Shown: positions 43,201 to 54,910, counted from the stretch's first letter. The stretch is DNA of 64,000 bases from Heracleum sosnowskyi (GCA_030848705.1 CM061240.1:125290998-125354997); one strand, 5' to 3'. Notes: generated by a model from the letters alone, not told the origin. Numbers and translations are program-made.

Positions 43201-45000
43201 TCAAACCACATTTGAAGAAGGAAAAGACTGAGGTTGATCATCATCACTGTCCGAGCTTGAAGGTTGATCATCAGGAACGATCATCTTACCCTGCAAGGAC
43301 CACAAGAATTATGTTTGATAAGTAACATAAACAACATGCCAAAGTGGATTTACATTCATAAGGTGTTTGGTGCTAGCAATGTCAACAAGATGTTACACGT
43401 TTCTTTTCTTTTCCCTTTTTATTCTGTGCAATATCTTTATATTAAAAAATTGCAATCTTTCACCTTTTTTCCTTTCATATAAACTAAATTGGCCTTTTCT
43501 TTACACATTATTAAGTGGTAGAACAATCTTTAAAAGTAGTAATACAAGAATAAGGCAAATGACAACTGAGATTTTTATATATGACTAGCCAGTTGCAAGG
43601 TACCAATGTGTTTGGAGTTGCTATTTATAATGTCTACCAGAATTTTAGGCCTTTATAATAGGCTATAAATTTTGTAAAAATGACAAGAAAAATATGCAGT
43701 TTTTATAAACACCAGGTCCATCACACCTTACCAAAACATATCAGAAAAGTAACTCTAAGTTGCACCTTTGCCAAGTTCACCAACTACCGTCGCAGCTTCA
43801 TCAACATCTTTACGAGTATCTTCTAACTAACACCAACTGATTTTCTATGCGATTCGTTGGCCTTTTCCAGAAAGGTAAAAAAACTACTACCATATAATGT
43901 TATACACAAGATAAATTGGTCGAAATCAACTTTAACAGTAGGACCTTGTATATAATATATGACCACATCTTCTTTTTCATAATAAAAACATGGAAGCTAA
44001 TTTCACATCCAGTTAGAATCCAAAATTTCAATTAAATCAAATTTAATATGCTACTGTCTTTACTAGATAGTTTTACGGAGACCACTATAAATTTAGAGAC
44101 AGGTACAGAATATTTCTACAAATAGTACACTATTGGAGATGCTTTTACATACCAATATATCAAGGACAACCTCTGATGTAGATTCTTTAGTGTCCTTCTT
44201 AGTGTGCGCGCGGACGAACCGATCGTATGTCGTCAACACCTCACTCTTTGAAAGATTTATAGATTATGCAAATCAAACATACCCAAGAACGACGACTAAA
44301 GGAAATACCACCGGATGTATGGGGAGTGACATGCTGTCTAGCTATACGAGCCACCCCAGACCTCCTTTGAAAGGTAGGTGAAGCCCAGTAATCACACAAA
44401 GACTTCCATACAACCTCGTTAATATAAGAAGGTATGTAATCAATATAAGACCCTCCCTGCCTATCGATGATATTCTTAACACGAAACCACTGGTTGCACA
44501 AGATATGACGCGTGTGGTGCCTCAGAGCCTCACGAGCAACCATTCTAATAAAATTAATGCCACCAGTTGAAATAGCTAAATCAACTCAAACCAATTAGTA
44601 GTACAAAGCAAACAACATAAAGCCCAAACTAAATCCAGTAAATAAAATCCTAACACAAACAAGTAGCACAAATAGAACAAACAAATAAACCGAAAATATA
44701 GAAATTATTTCAGATTTTACTTGTAACAAATAGCATAAACATACCTAGACAAAATCAAGCAAAAAAACCCCTACTCGATTTAATTCCAAGCAGACAAACT
44801 AAAACCCTAATAAACAAATCATACATAATAAGACAAAATTATCACATAAACAAACTCAATCACCCTAACAAATTTGAGAACAAAACGATTAAGGTAATAG
44901 AAAGATTACCTGACTTAGATAAAAATTGAGGAACAGAGAGAGAACAAAGTGTTTACAGTCAAAGAGAGAAAGAAATGAGAGCACAGACAATGAGAAATGA
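43201..45000 (-). CDS. TNPA / Transposase_24-like gene, multi-exon
   Basis: A transcript on minus is inferred to start near 45000, with a pyrimidine-rich leader and a donor AG|GTAATC at about 44910. The coding exon starts at ATG 44543 after the acceptor TTTATTAG and reads MVAREALRHHTRHILC...YINEVVWKSLCDYWASPTFQRRS...TPHTSGGISFSRRS, the Transposase_24 pattern. A second exon (about 44250-44155) encodes LTTYDRFVRAHTKKDTKES. The last exon (about 43290-43201) encodes GKMIVPDDQPSSSDSDDD and ends at a TGA. Exons between about 43740 and 43830 are damaged or unclear. The exact exon borders are uncertain and it may be a pseudogene. TNPA-type proteins bind CACTA ends. Confidence 0.6.
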
Positions 45001-45758
45001 TATAATCGATAGTACATAGGTTTTATCTAACAACGACGTTTAATAAAACCCCAAAAAAGCATAAAAGGAATGGCAAAATTTGAATATGTGTGAACATATC
45101 AACTAAATAAATAAATACCCTAAAAACAAAATATATATAAATAACTTTATTTAGAAATTTGAAACAAATATTATATAAAAAACTAAATTTGAAAAATATA
45201 AAAATCTTTTTCAGTAATTAAAATCCTCAATAAAGACCATGTGTCAATGAATGTATTTATATGATCTCACTAAAAAATATATATATGCGTGTATTTAAAT
45301 AATACGACTAAGAAATTAATGAATGTGAATCTCCTGCTATATGCTCATAATGTTGTTGTTTTTTCTACTTCTATTAATATTATTGAGAATATTCGTTTGA
45401 AATAGCTTGAGAGGTTGTAAAGCTAGTCTTGATGCAATATTTAGTACCAAGTCGAGGAAAGTAGAATGAAACAACTCAAAAACACATAACATTGATTTGA
45501 TTACTTCAACAAATCATAAACAGTAACTTGATTCACGACTATCACATAACATTTAACAATGTATTGTATTTAACGTTGTTATATTGTATTGCGACGTTCA
45601 TAGGAATCATAATTAGGTCAGTTGACAAAAATTATTGATATCTTATAATAAAGAAAGAATAATGCGCAATGTAACATTGACCAAAGTCCAAGAAATAGAA
45701 TGTAACAACTTAAAACACGTAACAATCACATGACTTCATTTCACTTATTCTTCTTCAA
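45001..45758. other. AT-rich spacer
   Basis: I see no gene or clear element between the start of the minus TNPA-like gene and the Helitron at 45759. The missing CACTA 3' terminus would be expected in or beyond this stretch, but GTTGTAGTG is not present. Confidence 0.5.
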
Positions 45759-46583
45759 CTAGCTTTATTACCCGTGCGAGGCACGGGTTTATTCTAAAAT
45801 ATTTTATAATTTGTCATTAATTCCGGTATATTTGTTTGTGGTATATTCATATTGATGGTTTGATTACCGAAATATTTGAAAATTTAAGTTAGCAATGGTT
45901 ATTGTAAAATTAATATATCTATTTTTTATTATATTTTGTTTCTTTAATCGGAAGTTCGTGTGATACACGTATATGATTTGGATGTGAATAGTTTGTTGTC
46001 GATTTTCGAGTAAGTAAGTATTTTGATCTTTCTTTACTGCATAATTTGTTCTTTAAAAAACTTGATATGATTTTGTATACATATTCTTAATTAGTGTTGA
46101 TGGTTTGGTGATTGAGATATTTAAAAATTTTAAGTTAGCCATAGTTGTTTGTAATTTTAATATTCCTCTTTTTTATTGTATTGTATTCGTTGAATTAGAA
46201 GTTCGTGTTAGATATGTCTATGATTTGGATGTGAATAAGTTGATATTGATTTTCGAGTAAGTAAGTATTTGATGTTTTTTTACTGCATATTTTTTTTTTT
46301 AAAAAACTCGATATATTTTTACATACATATTCTTAATTGGTTAACAATGAATAACTCTCTCGCAAATCATTTCGACCACAATGAAGATAACATGAAACTA
46401 TGTCACATTACTAACCATTCGATATCATAAATTTATGTTATGTATATTTATTCCAATATCATTAACATTTTAAATTATATTTTATTACTTTTTAAATAAT
46501 ATATTTCATTTAAAATATCATAATAATGTCATCCTATGATTTAAAGGGTATAAACTATGTTGCTCTATTATATATATAATAGA
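45759..46583 (-). mobile_element. Non-autonomous Helitron with both ends
   Basis: On minus it starts with TC at 46583 (TCTATTATATATATAATAG) and ends at 45759 with a perfect 7-bp stem hairpin CCCGTGC-CTC-GCACGGG, 7-8 nt, then CTAG. It lies between A and T, the Helitron target AT. It is 825 bp and AT-rich, with two similar internal blocks (GATTTGGATGTGAATA near 45977 and 46222, each followed by AAGTAAGTATT). It has no Rep/helicase gene. Confidence 0.65.
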
Positions 46584-47869
46584 TAATAGATTAAAAGATA
46601 ATAGCAGACACGTTGAATACAATAATTGTACAGTTGTGGATATACTTTATTTATAAAACTATTACTTATATCTCTCAAGAAGCTGCTAAACTGATTCGTG
46701 ATAAGTTACTCGTTTTACCTTACAATTGTCACTTCGCACAAATAATTTAACAATTAATACTTTTAACATTTTTTCATAGATATTCAAAAAATTTAAACCA
46801 ATTTTAGTTAAGATTTGATTTAATCATACGATGACAACTTCAACTTTTTTGTAAAAATCTCCAATACGAACTTTTTTATTAGTATACAAAGAAAACTCTT
46901 TTGCATTTTTCGGGTTCAATACTTTATATACTAATAGTGTATTTTTCGAAAATGATCAACGTATAAAATTTATTTATTGAAGACGAGATTTATAATATAT
47001 AGGATCGTAGTAAAACTAAAGTTTTAATCTTATCTAAAATTTCAAAACTACGTATATAATCTATAAGTTGTTAATATCTTATAATGAAGCATTAATAAAT
47101 GTTAAATGATGAATAAAATCCATTTTACGCTTATAATATATAAGGATATAATTGGAATGGAGTAAATAGGTTGATAGTTTTAAATTTTAAAATAAAAATT
47201 AAAAAAGACTATAATAAGTGATAGTGGCTATAGATGTCAACATTTGTCACATTATCACCTAGGTCATGGTTCAATTTTCATTAAAAAATTTTTTTATCAT
47301 CAATATAAAATTAGAAGGGTAATTTAGTAATCTATTATCATCAATATAATATTGAAAAAGTAATCAGGAATCTAATATATATAATCTGATAGTATATAGA
47401 ATTTGTAATCTAATAGTATATATAATCCGAGTCATTATATATTTAATACAAATAAACATGATTTACAATATTAAAATATTAATATAATCCTTTTTTATGG
47501 ATCAATTCCAATTTTATAATATTTTGTATATCTTGCGCGAGTTTTTCTCTGATCTGGTCAAAAATATGATTTTAAAGCATTTGTGAAAATGAATTATCTA
47601 CCTTATCAAGAGATTACAAGAATAGACCAAAATAGAATATAACATATTGAGTATTTGCACATATTAATAAAGAGTTTTATAATATAACTAAAATTGATAT
47701 GTAGCATAGTGGTAAGGAATGTTACTTCTAATCAAGAGGTCAAGGGTTCAATTCCCATTAAAGACATTTTTTTTATCATTAATATAATATAGGAGGGGTA
47801 ATTTAGTAATTTAACATTGAATAAATTGTCTCACTAAACCTCTAGTTGCTCTATTATATATATAATAGA
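46584..47869 (-). other. Second copy of the Helitron 5' end and nearby repeats
   Basis: The minus-strand start TCTATTATATATATAATAGAGCAAC recurs exactly at 47869. Left of it lie duplicated blocks containing TTTTTTTATCATCAATATAA and GGGTAATTTAGTAAT (near 47290 and 47770). The matching 3' hairpin was not found, so it is either a truncated copy or one nested with the 45759 element. No coding region is seen. Confidence 0.4.
47700..47760 (+). repeat. tRNA-Arg-like sequence (SINE or decayed tRNA)
   Basis: It has an A-box-like TAGCATAGTGG (47702-47712), an anticodon-loop-like CTTCTAATC (anticodon TCT) and a B box GGTTCAATTCC (47745-47755). The acceptor stem does not pair, so it is not a working tRNA. 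A weaker relative with GGTTCAATTTTC lies near 47270, and both are followed by the same T-rich and TCATCAATATAA tail. Confidence 0.5.
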
Positions 47870-48769
47870 TGTATTACATCAACCGATATTTAAATCAGAA
47901 CTATATACATAGAAATCCGTATAAAACTAAAACGAGATTTATGGTTACGGTTTGACTACTTCAACAAATCAGCTATCGTGACTTCATTCACGACTATCGC
48001 AAAACATTTAGCAACGTATTACATTTAGAATGGTTGTGTTGTATTGCAACTTCCAACTTGATTTGGTTTCATTAGGTTACAAATGAAATATCAAGTTGAA
48101 ATCTTTAAAAACCGTTACTTTATACTTTGGTTCTAGTTTAACTGTTAATTCCAACAAACTGAACAATAATTAACCTCTAATATGTATAAGTCACCAGGGG
48201 CGTAGTGAGTGTAGAGTGGGCGGGGTCAATTGAATTCGAATTTGTGTATTAAATTTTACCATATCCAACATATTTCAATCAAAATTTATATGTAAAATTA
48301 AAATTTTGACTCCGCTAAAAATTAAAATTTTGACTCCGCTAAAAATTAAAATAAAATTTATAAACTAAAAATTAAGATGATCGATTTTTTTTTTAATTTT
48401 GAGCCCCACTAACTTCATTTTTTAGCTACGTCGTCACATATGATTATAATTATATTTAACAATGTAATTTAAATTATCTATTTGTAATTCTATCAAATTA
48501 AATAATTTTATACATTTTATAAAGGTTATGAAATATAGTGTTACACTACTAATATTTGGTGTACAATTTTATTTAGAAAAATGGGAGTAGCTGAGTTGGT
48601 ATGTTGAGGACTAGTTCATTTCCCCCAAATTTTCCACTGAATGTTTGGGCGGGCAAATGAATTTTATTTTACCGCCCATATAACATTTGACAGACCCGAC
48701 CCATAATCAGCTCACCTAACTCTCTTACAATTACTTTTGTCTACCTTTTAATCTCCCTTTTTCAATTAT
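47870..48769. other. AT-rich spacer before the second TNPA-like gene
   Basis: No coding region is seen. A MITE candidate lies at 48195-48436. The last 60 bp are pyrimidine-rich, like a plant gene leader. Confidence 0.5.
48195..48436. mobile_element. MITE candidate, hAT-like ends
   Basis: The left end is CAGGGGCGTAGTGAG; the right end, inverted, is GTGACGACGTAGC. The ends share CGTAG and sit about 240 bp apart around an AT-rich middle with a tandem TTTTGACTCCGCTAAAAATTAAAA. CAGGGGCGTAG is typical of plant hAT ends, but I could not define an 8-bp duplication. Confidence 0.35.
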
Positions 48770-51537
48770 TGAAGACCTTCTCCTCCTTTCTTCTTTATTC
48801 CTCTCTCACAAGCTTTAGGGTTTACTGTGCTCTCAAGATATTTCAACAGCAACAAACATGGCAATCTTCTCTATGCTCACAATCTTTGCAGTGCTTTCAA
48901 GGTATTCCCAAATTAATTGAATCTTTTAGGGGTTTAAGCATAAAATGTTTTATCTTTGTATATTATACCCACATGCATACATGTACACTGCTACAACTAT
49001 ACAAACATGCTAGGATATGTAATACAAATATACAATGGTTAATAAGTTGGGATCTTTTTTTATTTTTGTTTATATACCCTTTATTACATGTCATGCATAT
49101 ACATAAACCCACACTTTGATTTTGTGTCACACACATATAAACAGGAATACATATATCACTGGGTTAATACTTAATAGATATATGGTATAGTGTTGATTTA
49201 TCCCAATTATAACTTACACAGATTGTACATAAAAATAACCATGTAAAACTTGTGTTCTGCTCTGATTGAAACTTCCATATATTAATTGAAATTTCCCTCT
49301 ACTATGAGATGGTTACGTAAAATTTCTATATGCTTATGGATGACTATATATGGTTACGTAAAATTTCTATATTCTTGTAGATGACAATATTTGGTTACGT
49401 AAAATGTAAGGATAGATACCTTTGTTTTGAAAATATTTATATTAAAGATTCAATCTTTTTTCAGTTATTCCTTTACAGTGAGCTTCGAGATGTTTATAAT
49501 TCTTTTTTGTGAAATTTTTGTTGATTTAGTAAATTGAAACTTAGTGGATGGTTATTTGTTGTTTCTTGCAGTGTGTCTATGATGATGGTTGGTCGACGGA
49601 GGAGTGATCCTACGGGAGGGCGAAGCGGTGCTGGTCGATCTCGAGGTGGTGGTAGCCAGCAGGGTGGAGGTTCCGGTGGATCCCGTGGTGGTGGTAGCCA
49701 GCAAGGTAGAGGCATAGATGGTCCTCGAGGTGGTCGTAACCAACAGGGCAGAGGTATAGTTAACTCACAAGGTGGTGGTGGCGAGCGGGAAAGTGATAGC
49801 CAGCCGGGCGGTGGGGGTGAACAAGGCAGTGGTAGCCAGCCAGGCGGTGGGTGTGAACAAGGCATTGGTAGCCAGCGATGCGGCAGGGGTGAAGGCAGTG
49901 GTAGCCATCCAGGTGGTACGGGTGAGCACGGCAGTGGTGTAGGTGCAGTACGAAGTGGTGATAATAAACATGAAAATAGTGTAGCTGATGGTGGAGGCCA
50001 GGGTGGAGATCATGAGGACTCCTCCGCTACCCATATAGATATTAACATGGGTGGGGGTAGGGGTAGGCGTAGGAATATTACAGTGACCACAGTGCACGCC
50101 AATGACCCGCGCTTTTACAGTCAGCGTGGTTACTCATATGGGGGATTTGGTACTTTTCCTTCAGAGGCTATCAAGATGTGCATTGCTAATAACGATTATG
50201 TTTTTCTCACTAATAAATATGAAATGTACCACGTGTCCCATGTTTGCATTGTAGGAACTTGATGCTACTTGTTATATATTTGGATGTTTACATGTTTAGT
50301 GATAAAAAATTATACAAACGAAAACACTTTTATAATGTCGTCTCATGTACAAAATGTTCATGATTATATAAACAGAATTATCTTCTAATATCATTTTAGT
50401 TAAACAAAAGATTATGAAATGACATACATGTCACTGTTTAATGTTCTCAATAGTACACACCTTACTCTTCTAGGAATATTTAATGACTTCATAAATTCAG
50501 CCAAGACATCACATATATTTATGTCATTGCTTGTTATATACCTATTTAGTTATATATTTGTATCATATATGTATGTAGTGTCATATACACTAACTATCTA
50601 CTTGTATGGCTTAATCTTAGGATAGAGAGTGCTCAGGCCCTGCGTAACTTACTTGCAATTATACGATGTTGACAGGGTTAGACCTGATTGGTGGGGTATT
50701 GTTATTGACGAGTTCTTTGTAATTCACATTTAAAGTTACAATTTTTTTTGTATTTAAACAACCATCAGAGACTTGAGACTGCCTATATAAGCGTGCTTAA
50801 TCCCCAAAATATAGATTAAAACATAAATGAGTCTTAATTCACAGTACTTGTACATACATGTGAATTTTTTTCAAATAAATTTATAAAATATAATAATTAT
50901 GCATGAGGTAAAAAGTTCTTTAGTGTTTATTTGTAATATGATTTTCAATAGTGGCTTGAACTGATCATGTGTATATTTATACCATATATAAGTGTCATGG
51001 TTTATGCTTGATTTTAATATAAAACTCATTAGATCTGATATGTTCATATTTCTTTAGACTAATTCGTTTTTTATGCTTGATTAAATATAGAACTCATTAG
51101 ATATAATATTTTCAAATTTCCTGAGACTAATTTGATATTGGACCGTTAACTTTGTTTATTTTGTTTCACAGAACTACTACACTTTTGATCCTCAATTTGC
51201 CACTGAAGCTGAAGCTCGTGCTTCTATTACAGAGCATATGCGTGACATTATGCGCAAAATTCTGAGTGAAGAAAAGACTCGAGCTGATAAGAAGATTCAG
51301 AAAAATGGAGGAGATTATGTTAACCACGGGCCTAGCTATTTGAAACCAAAAGTCTGGGAAAAATTCTGCGAGTATTGGAAGAGTGATGATTTTCAGAGGA
51401 GGTCAGCTTTTGCTAAGGCGGCCAGAGGGCGTGTTATGACCCCTCACACATCAGGTTCTATTACATTTGAACGTCGTCAAATGTATTATAAGTTGATAAG
51501 AGCTTATGAGGGGTGTTTGTGTACTCAGCTTATTTGA
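48770..51537 (+). CDS. Second TNPA / Transposase_24-like gene
   Basis: A leader exon (about 48770-48901) ends at AAG|GTATTC. The coding part is two exons: 49579-50250 from ATGATGATGGTTGG, and 51172-51537 after the acceptor TTTCACAG, joined in phase 0 for about 345 residues. The first exon encodes a Gly/Gln/Arg-rich repeat (GGGSQQG units, residues 10-130) and then TTVHANDPRFYSQRGYSYGGF. The second encodes the Transposase_24 core (GGDYVNHGPSYLKPKVWEKFCEYWKSDDFQRRS...TPHTSGSITFERRQ), homologous to the minus-strand gene at 43201. The last residues come from an apparent MITE end, so the normal C-terminus is missing. It may be a second CACTA-derived gene. Confidence 0.6.
49590..49950 (+). repeat. 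Gly-rich coding minisatellite
   Basis: Imperfect repeats of GGTGGTGGTAGCCAGCAGGG type (GGGSQQG, then QPGGGGEQGSGS) form the N-terminal third of the TNPA-like product. The codons vary in the third base but the GG-rich pattern is kept. Confidence 0.7.
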
Positions 51538-51860
51538 TAACTTATAACTTATAAATTGATAAGTTGAATGTTAGAAATCACTAACATTTTACTTAACTTA
51601 TCAACTTATTCTTTGATTTCTTTAATATTTTATATTTTTACATTTGTGTTTTTAAATGTTTTTTTAATTTAAAATACAAGTGTTGAAATCATTGTATTTA
51701 AAAATTATTTTTTCAAATTTAATTTAGCAAATTCTTCACTAACTTATAAGTAAACACTCGTATAACTTATAAGAATTCATCAACTTGTCACTTATATGAC
51801 ACTTACTCATTTTAAAGTATAAGTCAACTTTTTTGAGATACCCCAAACACGCACATAATC
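51508..51860. mobile_element. MITE candidate at the end of the TNPA-like gene
   Basis: The left end GGGTGTTTGTGTACTCAGC and the inverted right end GCGTGTTTGGGGTATCTC are similar, around an AT-rich middle with CTTATAAC/AACTTATAA repeats. It supplies the last codons and the stop of the gene at 48770. No target duplication was settled. Confidence 0.4.
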
Positions 51861-52199
51861 CTTTTAAAAAAAGTCTTTTTGGAGGGGATTATAATACCTC
51901 CTTCAATCAAGTATTTGGGTGAATTATAATCATATCACTTATCCAAACTAAACAAACATGGGATTACTATTTTAAAGGACGACTATAATTGTAATATCAC
52001 TAGTTTTTCTTATAATTTTAATAGATTAAAATTTGATTGAAATTAGAATTAGAAGTGAATTAAAATAATTGTATTAATGAGTTACATAATTGACTTTAGA
52101 ATACAATTGAATTAACGGGCCGTACTAATTTAATTTTGTTGGGTTTTAGTTTAAAATTTTAGTTGGTCAAATTTTATTAAAATGGACATATACATATCT
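51861..52199. other. AT-rich spacer
   Basis: No gene seen. A block with TTTGGAGGGGATTATAATACC and a partial inverted partner (GGGATTACTATTTTAAAGGA) may be another short element. Confidence 0.4.
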
Positions 52200-53127
52200 A
52201 GATACAACCGTGTTAAAAAAAAGAGATGAAAACCCTAGCAAACATTCAGGTGAGAGAGCGAGAGAGAGATGGAGAGAGACAGAGGAGGAGGAGGAGAAGA
52301 AGAAGAGCACGAGAGGAGGTCTCATAACAAGTTTAAAAAAAGGTAAGGATTCTTGTATTCTTTGTATATTCTTGTGTATGATATTATGTGTAAATCATAT
52401 TTTCTTGATTATTTGTATATGTGATAATGTTTGGGTATATGATATGATATATATCCATGATTTCTTTGTTTTGTCCATTGTGTCCGTATGACTACTCCGA
52501 TTTTGTATGTATAATATATATAAAGTCTGAATTCTTGTAAAAATCGTATCTGACTCGTTATTTGTCGGAATTTTATGATATTAGACTCTCTGAAAAGGTA
52601 TTTGATTTATCTACGACTTTGATTCTATGTGTTTTTCGAAATTCGGTCTGCAAACGTGAGGTTTTCTGGGATTTATTGACCAGCTAGTATGTTTTTGAAG
52701 CTGAGATGTCTAACTTTGAAAATTCATAGTAAATTAAGTTTTTAACCGAAAATTATGAGTAATATCAAATTCTGTCAGTTGGAAGTCTTAATCAGCAGAA
52801 TACTAGGGAAGTCAGGGTCTAATTCTGTTTTGCAGGACACATTTGTTTGAATTCTGAATTAGTTACTTGTTTGTTTTAATCGAGCCTTACCATTCTGGAA
52901 AGATCTCGAAATTGCCTACGTTTTTTGTGTTTTGTACTTTTTCAGATAAAGTCATTTTCATAGAGTAATTGTCAATTTCTAGAACCGGTCATAACTGATT
53001 TTGTTAATAATTGTCTATTTTGCAAGATGTTTTGGTGTCTGATTTTTGAAATTTCATTGAGTAAGTTATATGTAAGCGTCGCATAGGTTCTATTAAGGTG
53101 GTGTGAACATTATTTGACTTTGATTGG
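52200..53127 (+). other. Leader exon and intron of an unknown gene
   Basis: AAACCCTAGC followed by a GA-rich tract (GAGAGAGCGAGAGAGAGATGG, then GAGGAGGAGGAGAAGAAGAAG) is typical of plant 5' leaders. A donor AAAAAAAG|GTAAGGATT follows near 52342. The T-rich stretch to 53127 has intron character and is interrupted by Gypsy C, resuming at 63636. The coding exons lie outside the window, so the gene cannot be named. The open frame from 52210 is probably chance. Confidence 0.35.
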
Positions 53128-53654
53128 TGTTATGGATTAAAACACGTGCTTTGTGAATTAAATGCTAGGGTTTGTGAGCATTCAAGCTTTAATGGTTGCT
53201 CTTGCGTTTCGGGACTAAATCGGTCCTCACAAGATGCTTACGTATCTCTTCTGTATAGAGAATCAAGCCAATAAAAACGTAGTTCTAGAGTGAAGGACGA
53301 GGGTCCTTATATAGGCGTCAGGAGCCTTGTATTTAGAGTATGTTTAGGAGACTTAATAGATAAGTCTCGTTATTGATAACTGATAAGGAGTGTTTTGCTT
53401 GGCATGCAAGTATTATCCTCATCTGATAAGTGCTGTGACTCATCGTAATATTTGATTGGGATTCTGGATCCTTCTATGAAGATATTATCATATTTGAACT
53501 CTTTTATGAGCTGTGTATTTTCCTTTATTTATTAATTACGAAATTAATAAATAGTTAGGGTTTCGGGCCTTTTGTCGGGCCTAATTCTTGGACCAAACTA
53601 GGTCTAATTAATATATCATTAATTATTTTTAGGGTTATATTTCAGCCCATATCA
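53128..53654 (-). repeat. 3' LTR of Gypsy C
   Basis: The LTR is 527 bp, complete with TG...CA ends on minus. The last 35 bp (53128-53162) are absent from the 5' LTR. Confidence 0.93.
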
Positions 53655-53668
53655 TTTGCCCCCCAATT
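53655..53668 (-). other. Polypurine tract of Gypsy C
   Basis: On minus AATTGGGGGGCAAA, directly before the 3' LTR, as in A and B. Confidence 0.85.
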
Positions 53669-53789
53669 TCTGGAAAAAACCCTTCAAGATTTTTGTAGAA
53701 ATTATTTCATATTTTTCCCGGAGTTTTCCCATTTTTTCAAAGCATTTTCAGCCCAAAAATGGCCAAGAATTAGGTATTTTTCGACTAGG

Positions 53790-54620
53790 AATCCAGGTCA
53801 TTTTCGACCAGGACTCCAAGTCTTTTTCGACCAGGACTGTGTCGAGGTCGAAGCTGTCGACCAGAAAATTTAAGTCTTTTCGACTAGAAATTTCGACCAG
53901 GGTTGGGTTGAGTTCGTTCTTGTCGACCAGGAATTTCAGTGTAAATTCGACCAGGAATTGCTGTGAGGTCGAAGTAGTCGATCAAGAATTTCAGTGTAAA
54001 TTCGAACAGGAAATTTCGATCAGGAACTAGTGCGATTTCGAGCAGGATTTTCGACCTCAACTGGGGCGAGGTCGAACTCTTCGACCAGAAATTCTAGTTT
54101 ATTTTCGACCAGAAAATTTCGAGCTCGACTTAGTTTATTTTCGAACAGGAATCTTCAGTTCAATTTCGACCAGAACTGTGTTGAAATCGAAGTTGTCGAC
54201 CAGAATTTTCCGTTCAATTTCGAATAAGATTTTTCGAACAGATATCAGTATAATCTCGATCTCATTTCCAATATTACTTCGACCTCAATTGGTTGTGAGG
54301 TCGAGGTCGTCGACTTCGATTTGTAGGATTTTTTCGATTTCACATGTTCGACCTCAACTCGGTTCTTTTTCGACCAGGGAGTTTTAGTGTTATTTCGAAC
54401 AGAAAGGGTTCGAGGTCGCGTATATCGTCCTCATTTTTCAGTGTAATTTTGAACAGGTTTTCTCGATTATGACTTAGCACAATTTCGACCTTGATTTCGT
54501 AGTTGTTTTTCGACCTCAAATAGGTCTCAGGTCGTTTAGTTCGATTTGGATTTTTAAGGTAATTTCGAACTCAATTTCTCGAACTTGCTTTCAGTATATT
54601 TTCGATCTCGAACTCGTTTT
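53790..54620. repeat. TTTCGACC minisatellite in 3' region of Gypsy C
   Basis: Degenerate repeats of TTTCGACCAGGAATTTC and CGACCTCAA, the complement of the GGTCGAAAA array of element A. The open frames across it are artefacts of the repeat. Confidence 0.85.
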
Positions 54621-54910
54621 GTTGCTTTAGAATTATTTCTAACCTTTGAGTTAGAATTTTCTTAAGCTTTCAGACTATTGGGCCTTGGTTCCATATTGGG
54701 CCTTCGTATTCTGTTGGGCTCTATTGATATTTGAGCCTTTCTTTTTAGATTTTGGGCCTTGAATTTTTCTGGGTTTAATAGCGGAGCTTGGGCCCTTAAT
54801 GGGCCTAATTCTAGGGCCTTTAATTCCAGCAGCCCAAAGAACAATTATGGGCTTTGACTGGCTGTAACCGGTTAGACTTCCTTGACCGGTTGAGTTTCCA
54901 GTCACTTTGC

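Larger units (their letters stand above)
38431..45000 (+). mobile_element. CACTA transposon, main body
   Basis: This is the continuation of the element starting at 33222. It carries a leader with a likely intron (donor AATGTAAGT near 38532, acceptor TTTTATAG at 38820), the TNP2-type transposase pseudogene on plus, and a TNPA-like gene on minus. The right border is not defined; 45000 marks the start of the minus-strand transcript rather than a visible terminus. Confidence 0.7.

Noticed and set aside
47700..47760. Functional tRNA-Arg gene
   Set aside because: The internal boxes and T arm are tRNA-like, but the ends do not form an acceptor stem, so it is more likely a SINE or relic.
50560..50600. 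CACTA 3' terminus at TGTATGTAGTG
   Set aside because: Only the last bases match the expected GTTGTAGTG, and the following TCA does not match the TAC before the 5' end.
52210..52491. 93-codon protein starting in the GA-rich leader
   Set aside because: It runs straight through a good splice donor into intron-like sequence, and its Glu/Arg-rich start reflects the GA tract.
53656..54387. Three consecutive open frames on plus rich in Phe, Ser, Thr and Arg
   Set aside because: They lie in the TTTCGACC array before the 3' LTR of element C and are a translation of the repeat, in different frames.
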